Source of the DNA: Prostheceraeus crozeri
Taxonomy: Eukaryota > Platyhelminthes > Polycladida > Euryleptidae
Assembly: GCA_907163375.1 (NCBI GenBank)
Contig: CAJQUW010004454.1
Coordinates: forward strand, 186,001-250,000
Direction: 5' to 3'
Length of the DNA stretch: 64,000 bases
Below, piece by piece: positions 46,741-59,012 of this stretch. The notes under the pieces were generated by a model, which made no database searches, was not told the DNA's origin, and saw only the letters and a program-made list of their open reading frames with translations. Position numbers and translations under genes: made by a program. Position 1 is the first letter of the stretch. The number at the start of each line of letters is the position of its first letter.

Positions 46741-48499
46741 TGTTGGAATTGGGAACGTCCAGGATTCGTCCTGCTACTCAGTCGTCAAATTCTTGGCTTT
46801 CTTTTAGTCCTCATTAAATTGTTGACGAAGAGTATCCTCCATTTCATCTCCTTTTGCCTCTCATGGAACACTCCGGACATTCGTGTTTGCTCAAGTTGGC
46901 TACCGAGGCTCGTGACCAATCATTTCTGATTTCAGTCTCAAAAAGGCACTTCCTGTCATTTGTTATGATTTTCATCGTGCCACGTTCTTGCGAATTAATT
47001 GAAATTAATTCGCCGGTACTTCTATTACCGCACCACATTTTTCAAGTTTTCTAAAATCATCAAATTTCGCCAAAGTTAGTCACATGGGGTTTAGAATAGA
47101 CTTCATCTGTCACTGAGTGACACTACAACACGACGGAGAAGTCTTACTTGAACCCTGGGATGAAGGATTGGTCCCTTGGATACTCAGTTAGAATACATGG
47201 TACAGCTGTGATCATAAACTTCGTGTGATTGTTGTCTACAGACAAATGACGAGCAGTTGTCTAATTCTGAGGCTGTAAATGTTCTACAAGTCAGATAAGA
47301 GGAGTTTTACACACTCAAACGCTATGTGACGTTAGTGAGACTGCCCTTAGGAGCAAGAGAAGATCGTTGACGCTGCAAAACTATCAGGTGTCAACAACAG
47401 AAATGTGTGGAGGGGGAAGAATAGAAGTACCAATTCGCCAATAGATAGATAATATATTCATTACCAGATCATAAAATGAATATTATTCTCTAGAACATAT
47501 CATTTTGGCACATGATATGTACTTCTACATGAACGCTTTAGATTGAAACATTGATTAAGTCATAAAACTTTGTAAGTACGAGAAGTTTGGTTTGTGGATA
47601 TGAAGAGACACTCGCGCAGTTATTTCCTCTCCTTGTTTTCATCGGAATAACAAACCTTAATGAACCATTTCACTCGAATATTTCTCCTCAACCTATTTCC
47701 TGTCGTCTTGTCAAAATTTGAAAGATCAGTGACATTTGAAACCAGTCGGAATATTTCAGATTCTGTAATTCGAATCATTTTTGTTTCTCTGTCCATAAAC
47801 AAGGATGATTAGTTGAGATAAGTCTTTTATTACCCATGGATCACATCAAACCGCGCGTGTCGTGCTAGTATAAAGCCAAAAGACACGATCACATTCATCC
47901 TGATCAAAGCATTAACTGGCTCCGACGCAATACGGGAAGTTGAAATCAACCATCTTTGAGGTGAAAACCATCAATATATTTTCGCTCTGTCACGTAGGTA
48001 TGCTGGTTGAACTCTCAAATGATTTATTTCAAAGTATTCGCTCATCTGTTCGATTCTGACACAATCTGGAGTCGAATTTCATCAATTATTTATCAGTCCG
48101 TGCATTTAGCCAGAAATAATGTCCATTGTCTAATGACGTGCATCATAAATTCATTAACTGCTGAGCAAAGTGAGTGACCAGCACGAAGATGAACATTCTC
48201 CTGAGAATGCTGCAAATAATGAACTATTTACTGAAATTGCGAAACTTAATTACTCCAAGCAGGCAATTCAGTGTTCCTTGTTGCTGTGGTTGTGATGTAT
48301 GTCTATGAAACCAGAGAGGTGAACGGTATATAGTTTTATGACACATCGGTGCAATGACGTCGATTTGACCAGCTATTCACCGTCTCCAAAACAATTAAAT
48401 AATAGCTAACATTCGGTGCTCGTACATAATATCTCCTAGCGCTTTCAGAATTGTTTGAAAACTGTTTAGATTCGCCAACTTCAGAGGCCGGCCAAGTTT
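46741..48499. other. Spacer between the inverted arms, holding a MITE
   Basis: About 1.75 kb separates the two arms. It contains the complete MITE copy B (47015-47431) and otherwise no recognised gene; a minus-strand frame at 47620-47802 has no domain. Confidence 0.5.
47015..47431 (-). mobile_element. MITE with 8-bp target duplication, copy B (417 bp)
   Basis: Reverse-orientation copy of 35128-35547. Ends GGTACTTCTATT and AATAGAAGTACC are a perfect inverted repeat, and AATTCGCC flanks both sides (47007-47014 and 47432-47439) as an exact 8-bp duplication. The better-preserved ends define the family's true termini. Confidence 0.9.
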
Positions 48500-49320
48500 T
48501 GGGCCAGTTAAAACTCAAAACACAAGCTCAAGTTTAAATAAATGAATGAAATCAAGTGAACGAAGTGCATTCTTTGTATTTTGTGCTGACGTAAAGATTC
48601 TTCTATAGGCCAAAATTCCTATTGGGTCCATGAGAAGTGTGGTATTAGTGGGAAGCGATTTACTATTGCAATAATTGTAATTAGTAGTCTAAGTACATGT
48701 ATTACGTAGTAAAGTTTTCTTTTAATTCAACCTACACTGATATACTGACTAATTGAAGATCTTTGATTTAATTATGATTGAATTACACATTGCTCATAGC
48801 AAAGCAATTGTTTTCATTTTATCACTCAGAAATATAAACAAACTTGATAAATATTATAGCTGTGCAATAAGTGCACGGTTAAGCATATTCAGAATGCGAA
48901 ATCGGAATGAATTTATTTTTGGATAAATGTCTGCTATCGCAGAAAGTTAAGGGTGCAAAGATAACTGCAAAGATGTAAAATATACGGCATACATAAAAAT
49001 TCAATTTGCACAAATGCAACAAAATACATGTAAGCTACATGTAAGCTAACAGTAGATACAATATGCATGAACTTTCAATGCGCGGTATTGTCAAGCCCAG
49101 AATGAAATAGCTAGTGATCACAAGTATTTCATTTTTGAAATATTCTGTGAATCCAGTGGAAATTTGATAAAGTATCCGAACTTTATGCTCTTATCCTGTA
49201 GCTCTCTCCTAAGATTCAAATCAAAATATCAATTTTTGTAACTTGATCTCTATATATTCAGCATTAATGGAAAACCAAGTTATGTATCCAAAACCCAAGG
49301 TCCAACCTTGGAGGCCCTCT
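48500..49320 (-). repeat. Right arm of the large inverted repeat
   Basis: Reverse complement of 45850-46740, ending near CCCAAGGTCCAACCTTGG. Together the arms and spacer form a foldback-like structure of about 3.5 kb, or two opposite insertions of one repeat family. Confidence 0.8.
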
Positions 49321-51462
49321 TCTTTGCGTCAAATCTCAGTTAAATTGGAAAAAAGAAAACAGATTTTAGCATGAAAATAACAGCACTTTCCATGAATTCT
49401 TGACTCAAGGTCACTGCGACATTTTCAAGTTCTACTGCACTATTTAAGCCGACTATTTGAGGGTGTTTCCCATCAGATGTCAGACTGTTAGATATCTATG
49501 TTATCTACAGCGGATGAGAAATATCTATCTCTAACATACAATAAATAACAGAAACAGTATTATAATTCTAAGAATAATCATCTGTGAATATGTCATCTAA
49601 GTTGCATAGCTTGCAAATTTGTCTGTGGACTCATTGGAAAGAAATTCTTTCAAAACTTAATATTTGCTCAAAGTGAACGTACGTAATAGCGCAATGTGCA
49701 TCGACATATCCATTGAACATTATAACATCTCATTAATGACTTATAACTGAAACGATATCCTGCAGTGTAAATTGTGGATAATTAGTTATGAAAGGTCTAA
49801 TGAACAGATCAGAACATTCTTGATAAATTGGATAACAATGCATGTGGGTGTTTATAGCATTTGTCTTTTATGAACCAGAGAGATAATTCATTCAAGATTA
49901 CTTTTGAAAATCAATGACATGGCCGGAAGATGGTATCACAGAATCGTCTGTAGAATCGTTCAGTTGGAATATCCCTAGGCTCAGAAACGTTTGTAATGGG
50001 TTATCATCGTCAATCATGCAATTAATAGGAATGAGAATAATAAATCTGTGATCAAAGGTCAGCTTTCATATTTTTCCAGACAATCTACGGGCTTTGTTAG
50101 CAGCACAATGTCATTCTCATTCAAGCAGACGACGTCTCTCAAGTAGATCTTACTCTGCGTGAAAGTTTAGGGTATACATACGGCATCTAAATCAGAGGTT
50201 ATCACAAAATAAAGACATTAAACGTTTTGAACTAGAGCAGCCGTCAGAGTCCAGACAGATGTCATCCTAGTCATCTATTGTCTTCTCTAGACGTAGACGA
50301 TGAAATAGATGTCTGATCTCTGTGGTCTTTTCAATCCACACAAAGTTTCATCATTTCAAATTGAATACTTTTGGAAGTGCTAAGCAAATCCGCAAGCGAT
50401 GTTTGTGGATCAGTCAAAAGTGTAATGATTTTCCAACCCATTAAGAATGCGCTTGTATGCTATTTCGTCGTGTTTCTCATCTCATTAGCTTCAATTTGAA
50501 ATAATCCCGCGGACCTTGCACTTTTTCATTAGCAAGAAAACTTCTTGAAATTTTACCAGGTCAATGTCATTGCTGTGTACTTCGTTCAGTTGCACTTCAG
50601 AGATCCCGTGCACTTCACATTGTCAGAATATTCCGACTATTGTAAACAATTTGTAAAACATTGACTGCTCAAGAGCAATCAGTGGATTTGCGCGTAAGAT
50701 ATTTCATAACTTTTTTCCTTTTTCATCCTGGTTCTTCCCCTTTTCAAGAGCTGTTCAACGATACAAAGATCTTGGCCGCGATCGATTAAGTTTTTGGAAT
50801 AAAATGCCTCCGAAATTCGAAGTCTACTGAAATCTTCCTCTGAAGTAGAAATCAACCACATAACAAGGTGGCATTGTGTGTTGATTTTTTAATTTGTTTA
50901 TTTTCAATCTTTTATGATTCCACTGCTGAATGTGCTGTGTCATATTTGTATAAGCGAGTCACATGCACGTGACGTGTAGTGAATATTAAATAAATGAAAA
51001 TAAAACGCTTCTTATTCTCACTACTCTGCCAACTACACCTCTCCTGAAATGTATGAAATCTCGTGTTTGCTCGAAGCAGATAGAGAGGGTAGATCATCCA
51101 CGAGCATGCGAAGATTTGTGGCGATGAAGTTTTTCAAGTTTTAGTCGCCGATATTTCTCGAATATTACTGACAACCTAAATTTATTCCAAAACCACCATC
51201 ATTGGAGTGTGATTAGTAAGGTTCGGAAAAATATTTATTTAAAAGTATCAAACTATTTAGATATTTATTTATTTCAAAAACTTAGGATATCTTAAAAATC
51301 TTCTAAATATTTAAAGTATCAAAAATCAGATTATACTGTGAATAGCAATGACTGTATAGCTTGCGTAATTCTAAATGCAGCCAAGGAATTCAGTGCTTAA
51401 ATTTTTCAATTCTGAAATTTTTTAAGATATCCTTTAACTGGGATTTATGAAGATTCCATTAA
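49321..51462. other. Intron 4 sequence, nothing recognised
   Basis: No supported exon or repeat. Confidence 0.4.
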
Positions 51463-52158
51463 TTTTGTAGGGAACGAGGCCGAAAATGAGACTTTCACAG
51501 AATCATGTACACCCTATGCCTACTACGAATCGGCACGTCTGCCGAGTTCTAGTGAGTTCCTCTTCTTGTCAGACAGGATCAAAGAAAAACACATGTTAAT
51601 CCAATCGGACGCAGATTGCAGTTTTTGGCTAAAATGAATTTTGTATGCTTTCTCTGATTAAACGAAAAGTAATAAGCCCAGAGTCATAATTTTTGACATG
51701 GAATGTCTGATGGTCATTCCCTTTCAATTTCATGCACCCCTGTTCATAAAGCTAAATACATTTAGATTTGGCGAGCCTCCTAATGTTGACAAACACAAAC
51801 ATGCTGGCCACTTCATCCACATTCAACCACATTCTCAAATACATTTCCGATTAGATACATGATAATAGCACCTACACATCATAGGAAATGACCTGAAGAC
51901 GTTCCATGCCAAAAGTTATGACTCTAGGCTTAGTACTTTTCGTTTAATCATAGAAAACATACAAAATCTCATTTTATCCAAAAACTTCAATCTGCGTCCC
52001 ATTGGATTTACATGTGTTTTTCTTTGATCTTGTCTGACAAGAAGAGGAACTCACTAGAACTCGGCAGACGTGCAGATTCGTAGTAGGCATAGGGTGCAGA
52101 TCATGCTGTGAAAGTCTCACTTTCGGCCTCGTTCCCTGCAGAAACTCGTTCTGGCTGC
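51463..52158. mobile_element. Palindromic MITE, second copy, left end incomplete
   Basis: Same inverted-repeat element as 3840-4560. The left arm starts at TAGGGAACGAGGCCGAAAA, so the outermost GTCAGGCAGCCAGAACGAG is lost. The right arm runs to GAAACTCGTTCTGGCTGCC. The inner GGCACGTCTGCCGAGTTC, TTCCTCTTCTTGTCAGACAG and ACACATGT blocks are shared. Confidence 0.85.
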
Positions 52159-52879
52159 CGAGTTATCACGCGCTATCTGCACGAATATCAGACAGTTGTT
52201 CATTAGCTTTTGATTTTCGGTTGTCTTTCCTAACAGTTGTACAATCGATCATTTGATCAAATTCATTCAATTTACTGTAGAAGAATGTCACAAGTCAGCC
52301 CAGGCATCATTCCACCAAGATGATTCGATTATTTGAATGAATTAAGTTGACTGTGATCAGCAGATGATTTGCATTTAATCATCTGAACATTCAACAGTTG
52401 ATTAAATCACTCGACTTTCTTGGTGATGCAAGAATAGTGTGAACAGTTCCACCGATCGCATCTGATGCTAGAAAGGCTAATTAATTTGGAAATTGTTTAT
52501 AATCCAATGGAATGTCATTGAGGCATGTCGAAGGAGCTAATGTATAAAACATCACAGCTTGCAACATGAGAGATCAGAAGAAGACCGAATTCATCTAAAA
52601 AGTCGATCGCTAACAGCGAAATTCAACAAAAAATGCAAATGTTCCTTCGCAATTGAGCGCACAAAATATAAACAAAATTATGTGCAGATCAGGCGGAACG
52701 CCAAGTTCTCTTCAAATGATAACTTAGATTTCCGATGTCTGTAATGAATGGATAATGTGATCATTGAGTTCTGATCGGACTTTTATCATGAGAATGAATT
52801 GCATGTAAGAGAGAGAATAAACGTTTATAGAATACAGAATAATTTTCAAAATTTGCGAAAATGTTTTTTGACGTAGTTG
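52159..52879. other. Intron 4 sequence, nothing recognised
   Basis: The short open frame at 52559-52744 has no recognisable domain. Confidence 0.35.
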
Positions 52880-53150
52880 ATACAACTCAGCATTCACAAA
52901 TGAGTCACTCCCGAATTCGCCCACATGTTTTCAATACTCTCCGACCTCTCAAATAGCCTGAATACTCATCTATGTACCAAAATATTAAGATTAAGTTAAC
53001 GCTAGCTTCACCAACTACCAAAACGAATTTGCCCGCTCAAATAAACATGTGGGCAAATTCGGGAGTGACTCATTTGTGAATGCTGAGTTGTTTATTTGAG
53101 CGTCAAATTTGTTTTGGTAGCTGGTGAAGTTTGCATTAACTTAAGCATTA
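52880..53150. repeat. Interleaved inverted repeats (A-B-A'-B')
   Basis: Segment A (about 52881-52927, ACTCAGCATTCACAAATGAG to the GTGGGC-complement) is repeated inverted as A' (about 53047-53091). Segment B (about 52997-53046, TTCACCAACTACCAAAACGA to GCTCAAATAAA) is repeated inverted as B' (about 53091-53147). The order A-B-A'-B' means the two stems cross rather than nest. Confidence 0.8.
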
Positions 53151-53305
53151 AGTTTTTTCTTTCAAATGACCTCCTGACCTATTTACATTATCTTCTAGGC
53201 TTTGAGATAGCAATGAGGAAATTCCTCGTGTTAATAAATGGTTTCTGGTGAAATTCTAGATGTGGACAAATTATTTTGAAGAAATTAATGCTAATGTTAA
53301 TGCTG

Positions 53306-53540
53306 ATTTTAACGACTTTCAAATTTGCCCGGAAGCGAACAAAAGTTGTGAATTATCTCGATAGTTATTTATTGGCCAAATAAACAGTAAGTTATACTGC
53401 ACTTCGACCGAGAGAAGTACCGGACGGGGAAGGCCCTGTCAGAAGTTAACGTAACTTGCTGTTTCTTTGGCCAGTAAATATTTATGGAGAGGATTCATAA
53501 CTTCTGTTCCGTTTTGGGACAAATTTGAAGCGTTTTAATT
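53306..53540. repeat. Palindromic element of about 235 bp
   Basis: The left arm (CAAATTTGCCCGGAAGCG, AAAGTTGTGAATT, TTATTGGCCAAATAAACAG) is mirrored on the right (CTGTTTCTTTGGCCAGTAAA, ATTCATAACTTCTGTTCCG, GGGACAAATTTG). No coding capacity. Probably a foldback MITE. Confidence 0.7.
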
Positions 53541-54764
53541 TCGCTAGATGTCACTCAGTTTTGCAGTAAGGGATTTTGTATTTTGGCTGCAGTACATAAC
53601 TAAAAATTAACCAAGAAGTTGTAAAATTGAATTCTAATTGAATAATCCCTTTGAACGATAATTATTCAATTGTTAGATAAATTTTCAATTGTTTAATTTT
53701 GAAACAATGGTGTTCACCGAAACATGAAAAAAGTCAACGTATAGTGCCAGGATTTCTTTTTGATGATGTATTTATCTATTTCAGATAATTAAAAGTCAAG
53801 TCATCGCACATAAAACAAAATGAAGACAAACTTAGAGCACTCGAAGAAAAATGTCTGTTTACTACAGAGCATAATAAAAAAGTTGAACTCCGAAGTTTGA
53901 TACTTACAAACACAACACGATTACGAATGAGATGTCGAAGTGTTCTGTTGGAACAGAGTATTAGAAAGTTTTGCGTAGAACGGAACAATGAATTGAGTCT
54001 TTGAGTGCGACATAGAGGAAGAGCAAGATGCTTGTAATATTGAAGTTGGGCATAATCCCGTGAATAGTACAAGTGTTTTGAAGCATGTCGGTGAAAACTT
54101 TATGTGCTCTTTTCTCGCGTCTTGACTCAAACGATCCCAATCAGTTATCTTTGCAATCATTGCCACATATAATCCTGTGACACAAATTATTCAGCTTTAC
54201 TAATTGAGAGCTACTTTTCTTATTGAATCCTATGTAGACTGGAGAGTTATATTCAAAAACTGATCTGCTGTAAGCGCTTTCAGACGTCGTAGTGCATAGA
54301 GATCAGCAGAATTTTCAATCGTATTCGCGATTTCGCTCATTAGTTAACTTTAACAGACATAACCTTCATAATGCTGGCATGATAGAGTCGAGGTAAGCTA
54401 AATGTGTTGAGCAGGATGCAGACATTGATACGTGATTGGTGGTGATTACAGTATTTGGCTGGAAGTCTGGAGGGGTTAGACTATAAGATCCGACTTCGCC
54501 TTGTTTAAGTCAGTGAAACTAAAATGAACAATAGCGGCTTGGTGATAGACATTTTAGGTGATCATGTAGGCGCCGACCTAGGTCAATGTTGCTAGATATC
54601 AAGAGGAATCAAATAACTGAAGCAAGGAACAATTGTAGACTCTTACCCCAAGGCGCAAGCTGTTTTATCAAAATGTTTTGATCAGGAGAGAAGTTTGGCG
54701 ACATAGAAATAATGTAGATTGTTTATCTGAAGCTGACTAGCATGGAAATTGACTCAAGGTTACA
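53541..54764. other. Intron 4 sequence, nothing recognised
   Basis: No supported feature. Confidence 0.4.
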
Positions 54765-55155
54765 GCCACAGAATTAAATTGTTTATCTGCTTCGGTCTGC
54801 TAGAAGTGTGATTAATAAAAATTGACGGAACATCAAGGAACCTATTATGTGGGCAAAAATGAGTTCCTAGGAAAAAAAGTCGTGCGTCGCTTGCGGATTA
54901 ATGTGAGTTCCAGCAAAGTGCTTCGATTGCCAAAATTCCTTCAGATTCGAAGAAGTCAGATCATTTCGCACAGGTTTTCTCCATAATGTTGACCCTTCCG
55001 ATCATTATTAAAGAAAGTAGCAGGCGTACGAAAATTAGTTCACTTGATGATCCTCTCCTCGGCACTGCTCACTGTATAGTGCATACATTGAATCGAAGCC
55101 AGGCATCGATGTGTGTTTTGGTGTGTGCGACGTGATATCACAGCACGCACGCATC
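54765..55155 (+). repeat. Dispersed repeat R1, copy 4 (longest)
   Basis: It matches from CACAGAATTAAATTGTTTAT through TATGTGGGCAAAAATGAGTT, GTCGTGCGTCGCTTGCGG, GTGCTTCGATTGCCAAAATT and GATCATTATTAAAGAAAGTA to the GCACGCACGCATC region. The last part is shared only with the 14475 copy. Confidence 0.85.
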
Positions 55156-57547
55156 TTTCACTGGCTCTGGTGTCCTCTGCTGACAACTTATTGTCTGCCA
55201 TTTCCAATAGCAAGCGATACACGAATTATCCATTCGAGAAGGAGCAAGTTGTCTAATTGTGATGTGCCATTTCAATATTAAGGTTACATACAATTCTTCC
55301 TTTCTAGGAAATCGAAGCGCGCGCACATGAATCAAATTCTGTGGTTACAGCACATCCGTGGGAACTAAGTTGGGCATGAACCACCAATGAAAAGCTTAGA
55401 ATTGCACATGTGACTGATTCTAACCCTGTGATTCGGCCGTACACAAGTGCATCTAAGTGAAAATGCGTGCGATTTTTGTGCCACCATTGTGTATTGTAAG
55501 AAGCTTTACTTCCATTCTAGAGGTTTTATCGCCATCAATTTCTATGTTTGGCGGTGCTATAAAACTAAAATTAATGAACTTCTCGTGATTGCAACAGCTC
55601 GTGTTTGACACAAGCGGATGTGGTTCTTCTTAGTGATACAGTTTTCATGCATTAGCCTAATTTCTTCTTTGCGAAATAGGAACTGATAACATCAATCATT
55701 TTTCTTACGTAATCTCCTGTGAAATAAAAGGATACCAATTCAATTATTGCGAAATCTAATGAAATCAAACTTTATCTGAATCAACCATTTCACATTTATG
55801 AATTTCGATTGACACGCTTGACGGCTTCTTTATCATCCTGATGGAGTTCGTGCAGAATTCGATAGAACAAGAAAAGTATCAAAATAATTGCCGATTTCAA
55901 AGCTATTCTATTAATATCTAAACTGAGAAACAATGAAATTGTGACAAAGTTCAGCGCAGAGGAGAGTAAATCCTGAAAATTCTGAGTTCTCGGAACAACT
56001 GGACAAGTGGACACTGGACATATATCATTCATAACTAAAACACTTAACCAATTGAAACAGAAATGATTCGGTGAACTTTATCGTATTTTCTCTGAGTGTA
56101 GCACCCTCCTCGGCTGTGTTTTGCGGAGAGAGCAATGTCAGTTCGAATGGTTGTCTTTCTATTAAGGGAAACTCTAGACAAAGGGAAATGAGCAAACTAT
56201 CGACATAAATCTCAAAGTGGGATCACTCAATGTTACAGCAAAACTGTCGTATGATCAAAACATAATCATCTTTGAGTTTGTATGTTTTATTTGTATGTTA
56301 AGTTTTGAGGTTTATTCCAAGCATTTTGAATCAAATCGGCTGATAATGTGTCGAGTCAAAATTCGAATGTAATTCGCAGACTTTTTTATTTTTCGAGAAT
56401 TAGGCCTTCATTCACCGTATAATGTATTAGTTTTAGGCCTATTCAAAGGCAACCAAAGCTCAAAGCTCATTAAAGTGAATATGGAGAAATTTTACGAGTA
56501 GCTTTTTGTAAGGTATCTTATGGCATTGGTTTTTGTATCGTAGGCATGATACCTTAATTAGGCTGATCAAACTTGAGGAAAGACCAAAAACGTGAATTGT
56601 TCTCGATTGGTATTCTATTGGGCAGCCTTTCAGCCACTACAGGCGGCTGTCTAGTGAAGTGCAACTATTCCTAGGTGTTCTACGTACCTCAATGGAAGAA
56701 GCGTGTTTTGCATTCTACATGCACCTATAATAATAAATTCAAAGACAAATTAAGCTTACTTTTCTCCGCCTTTTTGCGAATTCAATCATTCTTGTGCCTG
56801 TTGACTGCCTATGCGATATACGATGCGCAAATTGAATACGCGTAGGCCTGCGCCCTTGCAGCGTGCTAGTGATACCAATACGAGATTGCAGTAGATATTT
56901 TATTGCCTAAAAGTTCATTCACACCGGACGCGGCGCGTCCATAACTCCGTGCAGAACCTCAGTAAACCTATGAGGCTATTCAAACAGAGACGCGCGGTAC
57001 CGCACCGCTGACATTTTACACTCGATACATACTTACTTTGTATCCCTGACTGTACCTTGTTGTGAGTTGCTAGTATGGCTTCGTGCCTTGTGTGGGTAGA
57101 AATCTAATTCATCAATCTAAAACAGCTCGTTCAGGTTGATCATACCGCATCCTCCACACTATGATTCACATCACATCGAATGCCACACAGTGATGCGCCC
57201 CGATCAAATGTGAACTTCGTAGATGTAAATTCACAATGAACTTCGGCGCACCCTTAATGCATGAAGATTCCTAGTCCCTTTATCTTGGCATAAACAAAAA
57301 ATAAACAATCTTATTCTGAAGTGAACTCAAGCTCCGGTTGGAGTCCTACAGAAATGATGGTTTTAAACCTCTAGGAAACGGATATTACTTTGACTTACTC
57401 AAAGTTCTCTAAAAGACGCTACATTTATCAGTGACTAGGAATGTATTTGCGTGTCCTCATGCTTTGAAATCATAGGTATCGATGACCCTATGATCACTTT
57501 TTCTATTTTTATTTTCTATATAGCTACAACTTCATGAGTTATTACCA
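55156..57547. other. Intron 4 sequence, nothing recognised
   Basis: No exon with a phase-0 acceptor and donor was recognised. Confidence 0.35.
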
Positions 57548-58322
57548 AATCCCTGTGGGAACGCATCTTGCTAATATCAACAGATTATCTGGCGAGGTAG
57601 CGATTTTGTGGATAATTTTTTTAAAGGTTCATTTTCGTGTAAAAACTATCTCCGCATGTGAAAATGGTCATCATTTATCCAAAAACATGTGTAAAATTAA
57701 AAAACGACAGGTGGCGAAAAAGTTGCTATAATTAGTTGGTAGATATTTGTTTACTAATGCGAGCTGATTTTTCGCCAACCGGCGAAATCGTGGATATTGT
57801 AGCAACTAATTAGTGGTGAGTAGTAATGTTCGTATATTACCTTCACATGAAAATATATTGTATACTCAGTCTGATCTGATAAAAAGGGATCTTTTTTTAA
57901 TTAACGAAGGCTTAAACTAAAAAAAGTATTTATCTTCCATAAATGTTGCAGTAAATACTATGATATTATTCAAATATTTGTCATTGTTGTAAATTATTGA
58001 ATGTCAAGAGATGTTATGAAAATTGATATATGTGGATTCTCTATATTCTTATCATTATCAAAGAATGATAGTCTGCACTTATTTCTTAGATAGCCATATG
58101 TGGGGTATAGTGAGGAGGTGAGGGAGAGAATAGAGCCTCGGATGTAGAGGCGGATTACTAAAGAAAATAAGAGAGAAAGTCAAAAGTAAAAGGTGACATA
58201 GAGCGTGAATTGTCGCCGGCGAACTTCGCCAGCGAATATCCCGCAAATATGACTGAACTTTAGCATGATATTCTGCAGCTTACATTCGCCAGTTTTTCGC
58301 AAGATTCGTTCCCACAGGGATT
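57548..58322. repeat. Possible MITE with 16-bp inverted ends
   Basis: AATCCCTGTGGGAACG at 57548-57563 is exactly mirrored by CGTTCCCACAGGGATT at 58307-58322. Looser mirrored pieces lie inside (ATCTTGC, CTGGCGA). No target duplication was obvious and the interior is AT-rich and non-coding. Confidence 0.6.
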
Positions 58323-59012
58323 GAACTGCATTTTCCGATATAAATTGAATAATTAAATATTGAGTTGCATCCTCAGTTGAAAAGTGGGAACATACCTGAA
58401 TAGCTGCTATTTCATCCAATATCAGGAATCATCAGCAGGGCTAGTTCACATCTCTCAACATCGATACAACTTCCTACTTAAAATTGCAGCCATGACCGGG
58501 TAAATTTGAGATTTGCAATCAGCAATTTGGTGAAAATTCCACGGGAATTCATCAAATATCACTAATAAACCAGGCCTGCTGATGATTCCTGACATCGGAT
58601 GAAATGGCAGCCATTCACGCATGTCCCCATTGTTCAACTGAGGATTCAACTCATATTTGATTATTCTATTTACATTCTGTTTGCAAAAAGCAGGATTTCT
58701 TAATTATTACTGGCGCACTAACTTAGGAGATTTGCCAGTAGTGTTTCCAAAGTGATGCTTAATGAATGCCCGTCGAAATTTCACTAACTTGCTAATTGTA
58801 TTTTTCGACTTTAGCACTATTCTTAAGGAGAGATCTGGCAACGATGCGTCATTTTTAAATGAATTAAATTGGGAAATTCTAGCGCTGATATACTACAAAG
58901 CCGAGACCTGTATGTGCCCAAGCAGAGACGTGTGGTCTCTCAGTCAGTTTCCGCGCTCCGCATCACTGCGGTAAACTTCTACAATATTTCTGACAATTTT
59001 CTTCATTTTCAG
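58323..59012. other. Intron 4 end, before exon 5
   Basis: The receptor frame is open upstream of the acceptor from 58869, but the sequence there does not resemble protein and the acceptor TTTTCTTCATTTTCAG is strong, so it is treated as intron. Confidence 0.5.

Noticed and set aside
58869-59012. Extension of receptor exon 5 upstream to an ATG
   Set aside because: The strong acceptor TTCATTTTCAG at 59012 and phase match with exon 4 favour an internal exon, and the upstream residues are not protein-like.
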